In this document: piece by piece, positions 23,201-33,502 of the stretch
Layout of the letters: the number at the start of each line of letters is the position of its first letter
Position numbering within the stretch: the first letter of the stretch is position 1
Assembly (NCBI GenBank): GCA_002118135.1
Contig: BDIU01000160.1
Coordinates: 62,001-126,000 of the forward strand
Source: Trebouxia sp. TZW2008
Taxonomy: Eukaryota; Chlorophyta; Trebouxiophyceae; Trebouxiales; Trebouxiaceae
Length of the DNA stretch: 64,000 nucleotides
Direction: 5' to 3'
Notes under the pieces: generated by a model
The model's database searches: none
Told to the model about the DNA's origin: nothing
The model's input: the letters and a program-made list of their open reading frames with translations, nothing else
Made by a program: the position numbers and the translations under genes

Positions 23201-24957
23201 CATGGCTGTTTGACTGGTGCAGGTTTTGGCCCTCAGAAGCTAGCTGTGCTGGCAGCATATTGCCTGAGGCAGAGCTTGCTTGTATGGCTGAAGGCCTACA
23301 AGGCTGACATAGAACTTGGTGGTTTGGATCCGCGCACTGGCCTTCGTGCACACAGCAGTGGCCAGAAACCAACAGTTGACCAGGCAGCAGCAGCAGCTGT
23401 AGCAGATGCAGCTCGATCACAGCTTGCTGCCGTGCCTCAATCACCTTTGCAGTCGCCATTTCATCCAGCAAATGCCTCGCTGCAAGACAGAGCCGGCGCA
23501 GGGCGGTCAGTTGATCCTTTTGAAAGGGAGCCTTTGGTCGGCTCACAGCAACAGGCATCCAGGACGTTGCAGGGGCCAACTTTCAGCTCCAATGCGTTCC
23601 CGTCTGTGAGCAGCCCTACACTTGCTGTGCCTGATCCAGCCACAAACAATCCTTTTGCTGTGAACCACCTGGCATCCCCTGCCAGCTTTGGAGCTCAATC
23701 ACCACAGGCTGCAACCTCTCCTGAGGCAGTAGCAGAGGGAACGCCAAGGCCCAGCCGTGCCCCTCCTCCACCCCCAGTGCCTGCCTCACCTTTTGCTATG
23801 GTCAGCCCTTTTGCTCAGGCTGCCGAGGCAGCCACAGCTGCAGGCTTGCCAGGCTTCAACCGCTCAAGCTCCGCCAAATCCAGCGAGAAGGCGGCTGACG
23901 AGCCGGTGCGCCCGACCGTCAGGTTTGCCGACAACGACGCACCAACCACCACCCGACAGTATAACCACACCAACAGCGGCTTCACGGAGCTGGCTCTGTC
24001 TCGCAGCCAGGATGCGCAATCTGTGCCTGGGCACAGGCGGAACAGGTCAGGCAGCGCCATGAGGGACAGCGCACTCAGCCGGTCTGGCAGCAGGTCTGGC
24101 AGTAAAACTGGCCCCAGCTTGAGCAGGAACCTTTCCAGACAAGAGAGAGCTGCCAGCGCATCTCTAGAGGTGCTGGACTTGCCTGCATTGCCCTTGCCAG
24201 GAGAGGCCAGTACAGCTGGGGAGGAGCTTGGGTTACCTGCTATCTCACCTGTCGATTCCAGGCAGCCTTCACGGCAACTATCTATGCTCAGGCAGATGAG
24301 CGGCTACAGGTGAGCTTCTACTTGCCTCAGTTGCACATCTTGGCTGTGCATTTTAGCCATCCTGCGACAACCAGTTCAAAGTGACAGTATTGAGCTCAAC
24401 CTGGATCATGTGAGCCCCACCGCAGACTCTAGCAGCAATAGTTGTATCAGGCATCCTGAGTACATACTTTTGCCTATGTCTGGCTGCAGTACTGAGCTCT
24501 CCCTTTGCATCAGGACAGTACTGCTGACTTGTGTGAATTGCATTTGCATCTGTTGGCGTGTGTGAGCCTGGTGTGAGCAGACATATGAATGCTTCCATGT
24601 ATGCATGTCAAAGTGAATTGCGTGTGCCTCAAGTCCTCATAACCGCCCAACACATGCAGGCGTTCCCGCAGCATAGCTGGTAGTAGGCAACACAGCATGA
24701 GGGCTACGAGTCGGCAGCCAAGCATCATTGCACGAGCAGCCAGTGTGGCTGGCTTTGAGGATGACTACGGGGAGGATTGTGGTATCTGCTTGGACGAGCA
24801 GGAGGCAGTTGAAATAAATGGTTGCAATCACAGGCTTTGTGTGGATTGCTCAATCAGCCTTTGTGAGGTCCACAAGAAGCCTCCATTGTGTCCCTTCTGC
24901 AGGGCAATGATCAGTGGATTCCATGAGCTGTCAAAGAGTCAATACTTTGTCACGTGA
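17240..24957 (+). CDS. Ankyrin-repeat RING E3 ubiquitin ligase, XB3/XBAT-like
   Basis: Eight exons close in phase to 797 residues: 17240-17326, 17619-17694, 18225-18414, 20015-20227, 20676-20898, 21737-21956, 23223-24309, 24660-24957. The N-terminus MGIVTSC suits N-myristoylation at Gly2 and possibly palmitoylation at Cys7, as in rice XB3. Ankyrin units follow: GDAETVRQVLEAKPQL, GWNCLHYAA, FLIEQGADPF with SAIHYAAAKG, NGLTALHLAAVNGSLECVRLLLDGG and STPLHVAAMTGHVAILQAML. The segment QLPYHVAWQKGYRQAAGVLNP matches the XB3 region just after its ankyrins. Exon 7 adds some 360 residues of Ser/Pro/Ala-rich, presumably disordered sequence absent from short plant members. The C-terminus is a RING domain from about residue 739 (CGICLD, CNHRLCVDC, CPFC). 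Such ligases tag membrane-associated targets for degradation in plant stress and immunity; its target here is unknown. Introns are crowded with exon echoes. Confidence 0.93.
18561..18601. repeat. Short perfect hairpin with an overlapping alternative stem
   Basis: TTGGCGTCATGAG at 18561-18573 pairs perfectly with CTCATGACGCCAA at 18578-18590 around a 4-base loop. GAGACGCC (18571-18578) can instead pair with GGCGTCTC (18594-18601). It sits in an XB3-like gene intron; function unknown. Confidence 0.8.
18748..19033. mobile_element. Putative MITE-like element with GGCTCAGCAGGCCCAG inverted ends
   Basis: The left end at about 18748-18778 (ACACGCATGCTAAG-TAGGCTCAGCAGGCCCAG) is matched in reverse complement at about 19005-19033 (CTGGGCCTGCTGAGCCTGT followed by CCAGCGTGTGT). 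The elements are about 285 bp end to end with no coding capacity. Related single ends occur at 12271 and 22645, so this is a dispersed family. Target-site duplication is not clear. Confidence 0.6.
19550..20014 (+). repeat. Degenerate upstream copies of the ankyrin exon at 20015
   Basis: The start of exon 4 (GCATGGCTTTGC, then TTTCTGATAGAGCAGGGAGCAGA) recurs at about 19565, 19674, 19765 and 19912 with substitutions and small losses. Each is followed by a similar GAATGCATGT / GTGCTTGCAGG intron tail. The last, at 20015, is the intact exon. Spacing is about 90-150 bp. Confidence 0.85.
20320..20675 (+). repeat. Two degenerate upstream copies of the ankyrin exon at 20676
   Basis: The segment coding YIDSRAENGLTALHLAA at 20676 is preceded by copies at about 20355-20440 and 20508-20570, both beginning with TACATTGACAGCAGAG-like sequence and its intron tail. 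The second has lost a base in the GACAGCC(C)TGCA stretch. Neither reaches the second half of the exon. Confidence 0.85.
20925..21265 (+). repeat. Degenerate downstream copies of the end of the ankyrin exon 20676-20898
   Basis: The exon end and donor region (CTGCATGTGGCGGCTATGACGGGTCATGTAGCCATTTTGCAAGCCATGCTTCAG) is echoed at about 20960-21020, 21090-21150 and 21205-21260, progressively less alike. These are 3' echoes: exon end, donor, start of intron. Confidence 0.8.
21957..22570 (+). repeat. Downstream copies of the end of exon 21737-21956
   Basis: The exon end coding TALETCRELGEG plus donor (GAGACCTGCAGGGAGCTTGGTGAAGGTCAG) is followed by about six decayed copies around 22020, 22100, 22190, 22270, 22375, 22460 and 22545, spaced about 80-110 bp. 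Each carries CACTGTGC-CATAGACATTG-like sequence ahead of the GAGACCTGCA block. Confidence 0.8.
22645..22697 (+). repeat. Dispersed repeat, GGCTCAGCAGGCCCAG family
   Basis: Second single-ended member of the family at 12271 and 18748, alike over about 50 bp through GGTACGTACTGGAGCAATCAACTG. It lies in an XB3-like gene intron. Confidence 0.6.
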
Positions 24958-25527
24958 CATTCAGAACGTTTTTGCATTTCTACCTGAGAGATGACATTAT
25001 GTCTGGTTTTGTCGATTGACGTGTATGTCAAGCCACCTTTTGTCTCCTCAGAGGTACAGCATGAGGCCCACCCTATGCTCTTTACAACTCAGGACACAAA
25101 TGCTAATGCAATGCCTTTTTTCTTGGACAGTTCTGACACGCCCCGTATGGTCACCTGAGATCACAATTTTGACATCTTTACCTGTCTGTCCGCTGTGTTG
25201 TGAGCAGCTTGCTGCTGGTTCTGCTCAAGTCTGCAAGCCGCTTTTGTAACTTTATTTTTGTCTTCTGCGGGCATAAATGCTGCTTTGTGCAATTGACATT
25301 GTATACGGGCAGGTGTGTTGGCAGCTGTTTGCTGCAGAAGGCTTTTACAATCTTGTGCAACTTACATTGAATAAGGGTCTGAAATTGTGCTGTAAATGCT
25401 AGCACATTCATCAAGCTGGCTGACTACACATGCATTCACGGCGGTGTGGCGATAATACCATCTGACAACAGCACTAGCATACATAGCTATTATTTCAAGC
25501 TGCAATCATACACTTGTTGCGACCATT
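24958..25527. other. Convergent intergenic region
   Basis: Lies between the stop codons of the XB3-like gene (+) and the Dpy-30 gene (-). It should hold both 3' UTRs; no gene or clear repeat seen. Confidence 0.5.
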
Positions 25528-27094
25528 CTAGGGCTTTGGAGCTGCTGAGGTGTGCTTGGGCTTGTTCTCGTTGATGTAGTTGGCCAGAAAGCCAAAGGGG
25601 TCCTGGGGCCTGCCAAGCACAACAATGGGTCAGTCAAACCCAGGTTGATGGACTATCTTGTCTAAGCCAACTCAGAAAGTAACCTCAACACACACTACCA
25701 ATGCAGCAAGATGCATCTCAACTCTGCATAAAGCAATTTGTCTGCCATAATGAGAGGAGGAGGTGGAGTTGGTGGAGGTAGGCATGATATAGTGTCTGAG
25801 AGTGTTGGTCAAAGCACAGTGCATGTACTCAAAGACACAGCATGCCCTCACCTCTTCATCACCAGCTCCTTCAGGGCAGCACGCAACACAGGCACAACAG
25901 TGTGGTCCAGGTACTGCAATCACCCACAAAATTCTGTCAGTTCTGTGTCAAAGGACATCTTTGAGAATGCACAAAAAGGCAGATACAAACAGGATATCAA
26001 TTTTGCCAAAAATATGCAAGTGATTGAGTTGAGAGCTTGGCAATTGATAACACTTCTTTGCGGCTCACCTCACGAGTTGGCTCAAAGACTGGGTGATCCT
26101 CCAAGTGTGCAGTAGCTGGCACTGCAGCACTTTCTACCACACCATGGACAGCATGAGCCACTGCTGGATGGTTGTCCTTGCTGTCTGGTGTCACCCCAAT
26201 GTCATTCAGCTTTGTGGCAGCAGCGTGAGCATTCTCAGTCTTGGGCTCCACAGGGGATATTGTCTCAGCCTTGACAGGGTGAGGGGTGGCAGCCATGGAG
26301 GTGCCTGAGGCAGGGGTCTTGTCCTCTGCGTTCTTCAAGCTCAGATCCTTCAGCTCCTGCAGGCTATCTCCACCAGCAGACACCCTGTGTCCTGCAGCAC
26401 CAAGCACAAGCAAGGTAATGTCTCCTGCCTACAGGTACAACATCAATTGTGATGCAGCAAATGCAAAGCAACGGTGTGTCATGCTTCACTAAACAGCAAG
26501 GCTGTATGGAAGGACGCGTGCTGGCGGTGTGCTGAAAACTTGTTGTCTACACTACCGCCACTTCTCCGGGGACGACTCACCTCCAGCTGCGGCATCCACA
26601 GAGGCTGCGATGTCATGATTGGGCTTGTGAGGCTCGATGGATTTGAGCGCCTCGTCTGAGGGGCTGGCGTCCTTCGCCTTCTCCTCCTTGACCTTCAAAT
26701 CAGTGTCTGGGTGAGCAGTGTGAATGCCGGGCACAGGGTTCAGACGAGAATCCACACCAACAGCACCTGCACGAAACTTTCGTCAGTACTGAGTGTGCAG
26801 CGAGCATAACGGACGCGCAGTATATCGCGTCCAAAATGCCTCCGACCGTTCAAAAGCCTTGAGAACATCAGGGTTCATAGCCTGAGCTCGCCCGCGCGAA
26901 CATCAAACGGAGGAAGGACAAAGTCACCGGTCATACAGAAGCCTTTGAGGAGTGTGCGAAGGGCTATCACCTGCGGACGGGGGTGTAGGGTCACTTCCTG
27001 GCAAATGGCCTGTGGTTGGCACTGCACCTTCTTGCAAGGGTGAGTGCTTGGTGTTCTCGCCTGGCATAGATGGTGATATGGTGACCTCAGCCAT
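25528..27094 (-). CDS. Dpy-30 motif protein
   Basis: Five minus-strand exons (27094-26971, 26766-26581, 26391-26069, 25913-25852, 25609-25528) join in phase to 258 residues. The last 45 hold a Dpy-30 motif, the two-helix dimerisation fold related to RIIa: YLDHTVVPVLRAALKELVMK, then RPQDPFGFLANYINENKP across the last intron. The first 210 residues are Ala/Pro/Glu/Lys-rich and probably disordered (VKEEKAKDASPSDEALKS). Dpy-30 proteins dock onto amphipathic helices in COMPASS H3K4 methyltransferase complexes, but the motif also occurs in radial-spoke and adenylate-kinase proteins. Core Dpy-30 is about 100 residues, so this longer form may be a relative. The ATG at 27115, in frame, would add seven residues (MGAVFAV). 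Confidence 0.88.
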
Positions 27095-27820
27095 GACTGC
27101 AAACACGGCACCCAAGCGCTCACGAAAGTCGACAGATGCTATTGCTGAAAGCTTTGCTGGCCCTGCTGGCCAAACTTGCGAACTGCATACGACGAAGCTG
27201 GATTTTCCTCATTTAGATGCCGTGGAGTGACTAATCGACTCTCACTGGGCATCAATCTATTGCATTTTGCCTGCTCACTGTTTTTTGCGGCCTTGTGCGT
27301 GCAATTTGTCGCCGGCATGCGCTAAGACAGAAATCTCACACCAAAACTTTCTCAGAGACTGCAATAATGAGACCCTCTTTAAGGTGACATAGTGAAATAT
27401 GACCTGGTCCGTGCCGGCATTCAGCAAGATGGTCAGCTTTGTTCAGAACGTTGCAAGGGTCTGCCACCTGCACTGCCTTGCATTTTATTGTTTGCCACGT
27501 GACGAGACTTATAAGACACCCTCTTGTAAGGCCGCACTAAATAGACATTTCTTGAAGCACGACAGGTATCAAGGTGGACAAGGGCTGGCGTAATGCTGCA
27601 CACATCACGCATGTGAACAGTACAGACTTGAACTCTGAGAGTTCAGTGATGACATGTGTGTCACTGTGCATGGCTTGTTGCACACACAAAAGTGTTCTTC
27701 CAATACAGGCAATGCCAGGCTTGCAACTTAGTGAGGTTGTTACCTGGTACAATAATCACCAAAGAGAGTCTACATGCAGCATGCCCTCATAATTGTGAAG
27801 CAAGAGCTGCATCACATGGT
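27095..27820. other. Intergenic between two minus-strand genes
   Basis: Contains the 3' UTR of the methyltransferase-like gene and the promoter of the Dpy-30 gene. Small open frames are present but none is supported. Confidence 0.4.
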
Positions 27821-29128
27821 CTACGCGAATTTTGGCCAGAATATGCCAGTGTGCTCTTTGTAGGCTGTGTACTCATTACCAAACTTCTTCTGAAGCAATT
27901 CCGCCTCAGTAGCAGCGCGCTGCTCAAAGAATGGCAAACATAGAAACCACTTTAATGCGAACAGGAAGATCGACTCTCTCTTTAAAAAGCACGTAGCGCC
28001 AAGGAACAACATCATATATGATGTGTAGATTGGATGTTGGCACCAGGCATAGGGACCAGTCTTGACAAGCGCATCAGGCACCACCAGCCGATCATGTGCC
28101 TGCACAAACAACAGTGGACTGTAAATGCCCACGACAGTGGCATACATCAATGCACTGCCTCCTCATTTTGCAAATTGCGCGGCAGAAAAAAGCCCATCCA
28201 ACAAAATGCACAAAGGCAAAACTGTTTGATCAGAAATCACCTTGCCAAGAGTCTCACAAGACCAAACATGCAATGCTAAAGCTGCTGCCATGACAGCTGC
28301 AGCAATCAGCTGAACCATTTGCGAAGGTGGGCACATAACAATGGATGTAAAGTTTAGTGCCAGTAATCTCTGGCCCGAGGTGTCAGTATACAACTTGATC
28401 CTTGGCCACATTGATGCCCAATGACCTACAGCATGCACATCCATGTGATCACAAATATGCAAAGTGACTGCTGCAAGCCAACATACTTTTGCATTTGGCA
28501 ATCTGATGGCAATTGCGATGATAAAGCAGGTATTGGGGCAAAAATGGCTGCTGCTGTCGATGAACTGCTGAGAAAAGCATTGTTCACAAAGCTTGCCTGC
28601 AACTACAGTGGCAATGAAGAGAACGTGGTTCCTTGAACCGTTTGCTGTGGCCACCTGTGCATCTTGCTCTCTACTGCTGAGCTTGCCATACTTGATCACA
28701 CGCCGTATGCCCCCAAAACCAAAAAACAAACTGTATACTGCTGCCACTGTCCACACTCTGGCAGGAACCGAGTGATATATGAACCAGCTCGGCAAAATCA
28801 GCAGCAAGCCTATGACAACCGTTAATTGGAACACAATTGACACCAGTTGCGCGACGCTGACGGGCGTTGGGATTGGTGTGGTTCTGCGTGCTTGGCTCGC
28901 CGAGAAGTTGCTGATAGCTTCCGCCGGGAAGTTGTCGGGGTCTGGCTCATTGTCCGTTGCAACTGCGGTTCGTTGAGCGGCGACTGGTCTCCAAGCTTGT
29001 TGCGCTGTTCGTGTCGGTTGAGCAGGGCGACTTCTGGTTTGTGTAGTCGTCGGCAGGCAGAGACTCCGCAGCGGACGGCAATCACAATAAGCAAACGCGC
29101 GGTGTTGTACCGTTTGCCCAAAAAGCAT
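27821..29128 (-). CDS. Integral membrane methyltransferase, ICMT/PEMT-like, probably plastid
   Basis: Three minus-strand exons (29128-28655, 28309-28241, 28099-27821) join in phase to 273 residues. The first 75 are Arg/Ser/Thr/Ala-rich, like a chloroplast transit peptide. Hydrophobic helices follow (SIVFQLTVVIGLLLILPSW; AAVYSLFFGF; LIAAAVMAAALALHVW), then a C-terminal catalytic region with LVKTGPYAWCQHPIYTSYMM and ATEAELLQKKFGNEYTAYKE. The TGPY...HP and E-x2-L...FG-x-EY-x2-Y pattern is that of isoprenylcysteine carboxyl methyltransferase and bacterial-type phospholipid methyltransferases, which take a methyl group from S-adenosylmethionine at the membrane. The substrate cannot be told; classical ICMT acts in the ER, so a plastid-targeted relative probably methylates something else. 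An upstream in-frame ATG at 29200 would overlap the neighbouring small gene. Confidence 0.82.
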
Positions 29129-29139
29129 GAGCTTGCTCG

Positions 29140-29573
29140 CTAGTCCTTGCCACCGCCGAGCTGCGCAGTCAACCGCAAAAGCTCGAAAACCTTCTTCCAA
29201 GCGTCCAGCGATGACAGGACTGAATCAACGTCGGGAGTGGCTTCTCGGGCACATGTGTTGGCTACGACTTGAAGCCCCGACATCGGCAACAGCAATGTCG
29301 TTGTGTCTGTAAAGCTTGCAGTTGTGTAGGGCGACATCCAGCACTTGGCCCTGCAGCAGAGGCCAAGCGCCCCAGCGACCGAAGCCCAGCAACCTAAGAC
29401 CCTTGAAACAAGGAAGCGAGTTCCGATCCAAACCTGCTAGCCGCTCTTAATCGACTACCTGCTTGACCTGGCGCGCTCAAGCCTTGTGTGTACAACGCAC
29501 ACTGCAGCAGGAAGCTGGTCGCTCGCTGTGCATGTTCACTTGAACGGCGACTTCGTCTGGCTTTAACCGCCAT
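29140..29573 (-). CDS. Hypothetical small protein
   Basis: Not recognised. A first exon from the ATG at 29573 (MAVKARRSRRSSEHAQRAT, very basic) could end at a donor near 29437 and splice to a second beginning after CTGCTGCAG near 29349. That exon stays open to a TAG at 29140 and ends VLSSLDAWKKVFELLRLTAQ, a plausible amphipathic helix. The intron position is a guess because two frames stay open at the start of the second exon. It would end 11 bp before the methyltransferase start, very tight for separate nuclear genes; the two may instead be one locus. The ATG lies 14 bp from the ATG of the divergent gene at 29588. Confidence 0.35.
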
Positions 29574-29587
29574 CTTATATCGACAAT
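29574..29587. promoter_or_regulatory. 14-bp space between two divergent start codons
   Basis: If both start codons are right, the promoters and 5' UTRs of the two genes must overlap each other's coding sequence or upstream exons. The stretch contains TTATAT. Confidence 0.3.
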
Positions 29588-31234
29588 ATGACGGCGTCCT
29601 TCGTCCAGCAGCATCAAAGCTACAGCAGTCAAGTGCTCGAAGGTACCACTTCGACATACACACCTAGCCTGGTGCGTGACAGTCATCACACCTCCGGGAC
29701 ATGCACACCTCTGACAGATGCTGTGCAGGAAACTGGTTCGAAGATCGCTTCATTGAAGCAGAAGGAACTGCAATCGACCCTGCCCTGCGACCCTTCAGTG
29801 GCCCTGAAGAGCCTTTAGTAGGTGCCACAAAAGGTACCGGCGTGCACAACAAGCCCGCTACTGCCTGTTATGCTGTTATGTCATGCAGTCAATAGGCAAA
29901 ATACCATCTTGCTGTACTGGAACAAGAACAATGTGTGCGATTTATGCCTGCAGGCAGGCTAAGTTACCTCTCTACTGTGGTGACTGCGCCACATCATGAG
30001 CGTCAAGCGAAGCCTAACACAAGGCGCTGCATTCCTGTGCACTATCCACCGGTGAGAGTAATTCTTGCTTGGCCAGGCCTTGACTGCGCCCCCAGGAAAA
30101 GCTGAATCCTGCAGCTTTTTGCCGCTTTATTGTCATGAGCAAGGCTGCATCTCAGTCACTCCTGTTCAGCAGTGCTGACCATTTCTGGCAATCTTCAGTC
30201 TGTGCAGAGCTAGAGTCAGAAGTCTGCTCCTGGCTCAGCAAGTTTTCTGATGCAGGGCACATCATACAGACCTGTCACGCAAAAGCAAGCAGACTCTGCT
30301 CACATATATGAGCGCTTGGCAGCCCATGTGACGCCCATGATGCTCACCACTACCAACCTTCACACTGTTGGCATGCCTGGTGTAGCTGACTTGAACAGCA
30401 AGACACAATGGGGCCTTCGCAACACTGCATTGTCAAAGTGAGTTGTGCCCTCCTGCGCCCTATCATCACATGCCTCTTGGAGCCTGTCGCATCATGTGCA
30501 TATGACTTCATCCCAGATTCTCGAGCGATCTTTCAGCTGTCAGATTGTGGAGTGCAGATCATGCTTTGTTCTGTGTTGACTCAACTGGCTATGTCCATGT
30601 AGACAAGCATGAAGGCAAAGCTTGGTCCCTTGTATGTGCTGATATAGGCTGACACATTGTGCGCCTGTAGGTCAGACTACCAGGCTCATGAGGGGCGTTG
30701 GGAGACCACAAACCAGCATTTCTATGTAGATCTGCCAGCTGAGAAGCGGCTAGAGCAGCCCAACTACTATAACTCCCCTGCTGACACCACTCATCACATT
30801 CATGCTGCCTTGTCTAATGAGGGAGTGACAAGTGCACAGTCAGCATCTGGACAGGCAGGGCCTTGCGGCAGGGCAGGCGCAAGAGGTAAGCTTTGTCAAG
30901 CTTGTCTCATGAGTTTCACAGGCAAACCAAGCTTTTTGCATTACAGCCTGACAGTGATGTCAAACTGTATCATCACCCACAGCAGTCTGTTGATGCTGTC
31001 AACAATGGCGTGGGACATTCCCTCTTGCTGACATCATGCTTTGTGATATCATATCGCTGGGGTTCTGACAGCAACCTGCTGTCTTTTGCAGGTGCAATGT
31101 CGAGGCATCCAGCTGAGCCTGGCAGTCTGTATGGCTCAAGCGTTTACTGGGATGAGTATGCAGAAGGCAAAGTTGGACCAAGAGGTGTGCCAGGAGGTGT
31201 TTACGGGCCAGACATACAGCTGATGCAGCATTGA
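29588..31234 (+). CDS. Conserved-looking protein of unknown function, 261 residues
   Basis: Six exons close in phase: 29588-29642, 29729-29821, 29954-30051, 30256-30437, 30671-30885, 31092-31234. I do not recognise the family. Visible stretches are NWFEDRFIEAEGT, a basic NTRRCIPVHYPP, LNSKTQWGLRNTALSKSDYQ, HEGRWETTNQHFY and a Gly/Pro-rich end (KVGPRGVPGGVYGPD). It is soluble, with no membrane segment or signal peptide and many Tyr/Trp/His residues in short motifs. The pattern of short aromatic motifs in extended sequence reminds me of small axonemal microtubule-inner proteins, and a likely dynein-docking gene lies 2.3 kb downstream, but this is a weak inference. Confidence 0.65.
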
Positions 31235-31469
31235 AGGCCAGATACCAGGACGTCCAGCTTTGCAGCATTGTAGCTAAGTGCAGCAATGCCAATTTTCGCA
31301 ATGTATGGCTGTAGATACACAGACCCCACTGCCACTGTTGATGGTCAGTTTGTGCAGCCTGAACACTCAAAGCAGCATTTCATCCCCAAAGCGCAGCATA
31401 AGCTTGTTATAATTAGGTTACTTGGCTTGAGTCAGATTTCAGCTTAAGCTTGCTACAGATCCAGCAGCC

Positions 31470-31793
31470 TCAGCAGCGGCAACTGTGACCAGTCCAGTCT
31501 GTGCGGAAGTGAGCGGCATATGCATCAGCTGAGGTGTATGTGGTGTCGCAGATACTCTCATGCCCAAGTGACCTCTGAGTCTCAAGCTTGTCAGCTTGCT
31601 TATGCTCTGAGCCTTGTGCCTGATGTGGTCTCGGAGCGTGACAACTGCAATTTCGGCCTAACAACGCCGCTGCCTGACTTTCATTAGACACGAGTGCACC
31701 CATTGCGATCTCCCGAGTCCGCTTGACGTTACGGCTCTCGACGGTTTCTGCGAGTTCAACCCAACGGTTTGGTGCGTCGACTTTGAGCATCAC
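31470..31793 (-). CDS. Hypothetical ORF, divergent from CGI121
   Basis: An uninterrupted 107-codon frame starts 67 bp from the CGI121 start codon on the opposite strand. The first 45 residues (LKVDAPNRWVELAETVESRN, then an acidic/basic helix-like part) look more protein-like than the rest, which is His/Cys/Ser-rich. It may be a first exon read on into an intron. No family recognised. Confidence 0.3.
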   Translation of the reverse strand: MMLKVDAPNRWVELAETVESRNVKRTREIAMGALVSNESQAAALLGRNCSCHAPRPHQAQGSEHKQADKLETQRSLGHESICDTTYTSADAYAAHFRTDWTGHSCRC

Positions 31794-31860
31794 TAGTCAC
31801 GCTTCCAGGCCAAGCGCCTGTTGCATTTGATTTAATTGCGCCGGGTATAGCGGGTACTGC

Positions 31861-32829
31861 ATGGGAGCAATAGCAGAATCCGACAACTTTGTCTCATGGA
31901 CATTCGAAGGCCAGCCCGGCATGACTTTACACATAGCACTTTTTTCAGATGTCACTAATTGCAGGTACGAACTTGCTGACCTGCTGATTGCATTCCGCAA
32001 CTGCATCCTCAAACGACTCGTCCTTGCAGAGACTTGCAAGCCAAAGTCAAAGCTGGAGAAATGGACCCTGAAGTTTCCATGCTGAATGCAGCTGTGGTAA
32101 GGCTGGCTCAGCTAGATGCGGGCTGTCAAAATGGTGTCTGCAGTGGCAAAGCTTGTCAGCTTATCTTGATCTGTTTGCAGGTGGCAAGTGCATTTGTAGT
32201 GCGCGTAGCAGCTCAGAAGGCGTTAGCGTCTCAGCAAAGGGGCAAACTGATCACAAAGTCCCTGCATGCAGAGCTAGTGTACAATATGTCAGGCTCAAGA
32301 CATGTGAGTTGCATAAATCCTAGCAATCGCAGGTTGTACTCAAGATGCGTCAAGATGTCTTAAGGGATTAAGCTTGCAAACTTGATCTTTGTTGCTGCAG
32401 ATATCTGAAAGCTTCAACAGATTTGGAGTGACAGACAGCTGCAAACATTTGCTTGTGGCTCGCTACGACGCACAACCCGATGAGGTCAGCAGAAACAATG
32501 TCCATTGTGGGCTTGATTGCACTGTACCAACAACAGGTAGATGACTGTGGCACGTCATGCCCTGCAGTTGCAAGCTATTGCAAAAAGTGTGGCTGGACAG
32601 CCAAGACCATTGAGTGATCTGGACGGTCTGCTGGACAAGCCCCTTGTCACTAAGGTAATGCCTGTGACTGGTTGCAGCCACTTCAATGCATCCATGGCCA
32701 GCAACAATGAATTTCAATTGGATACTAAAACAAGTTCTGCTGCAGTACTATAAGGTTTCGCCAAACGAGTTCAAGGTTGGCAGCTTGGCAGACGCAGCTT
32801 TGCTCAGAATAGCAGCCAGAGATTGCTGA
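31861..32829 (+). CDS. CGI121: KEOPS/EKC complex subunit CGI121 (TPRKB homologue)
   Basis: Six exons (31861-31964, 32030-32096, 32181-32303, 32401-32484, 32541-32654, 32746-32829) close in phase to 191 residues. CGI121 is the small KEOPS subunit that binds Bud32/PRPK and helps bring in tRNA for the t6A modification at position 37 of ANN-decoding tRNAs; KEOPS is also linked to telomeres and transcription. Matches to the family run along the whole length: LHIALFSDVTNCRDLQAKVK, the helix after NAAVV, the AELVYNMSGSRH strand, the ISESFNRFGV segment and the C-terminal YYKVSPNEFKVGSLADAALL. Length is as usual. The family's small extra loop between VARYDAQPDE and the HALQLQAIAK helix is encoded by the fifth exon. 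Start chosen as the only ATG giving the family's N-terminal strand. Confidence 0.92.
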
Positions 32830-33502
32830 CAGCACTGATGTCCCATGCCCTGTTGCGCCAGTCTGCTACCTACAAATCCTGAGTCAGAACGGCGGTCAAC
32901 TAATGTCAAAGGTCATGTTCAGAGTTGGCCTGAAGGATGCCAAAGCATACAACAGTGTAGCTCAGGTATTCTGTCAGCTGGACGCAGCCCTTTTGTCAAC
33001 ATCCAACTGCCCACAATCGTTCGTGAGAAGCATGTGCAAATCGGCAAGTGATCAGCATCAATTTTCAGTCATATAAACTTTCCAACTCAACATAATGAGC
33101 CTTGCAAAATGTAATGCTGCCAAAGGGTTTGAGACGTACACCCCTACTGCCACACATAGCGAAGGCTCACCAACCCCCTTGAAAATTCAGCTCCCAGCAG
33201 GAGCCGCGCCAGTCACGTAAATTTGAGCCTCGAATGAGATGTGAATTGCACCATGCCTTGCCTCAAACTGAGGCACCCTGCATGACTAATGCTTCGAGAC
33301 AAGCAATGCACGTTGGGATGAGTTCCAAGACTTTTTGCTGCAGCGGTGCACAAGATACGCATCATGCAGAGGGCGCGAACGCTTCTCCTGAGGCTTTGTT
33401 GGCTCTGAGCGGTCTGACAGGGCCGGCACGCCCTTGACTTGCCACAAACTAAAAGCACAGTTGAGCGCAGTTTGCACAGTTGGCAGCGCTAGACTCGGCA
33501 TC
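32830..33502. other. Intergenic, CGI121 to the coiled-coil gene
   Basis: No supported gene. Short open frames on both strands around 33213-33504 lack any recognisable features. The promoter of the gene at 33503 should be here. Confidence 0.45.
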
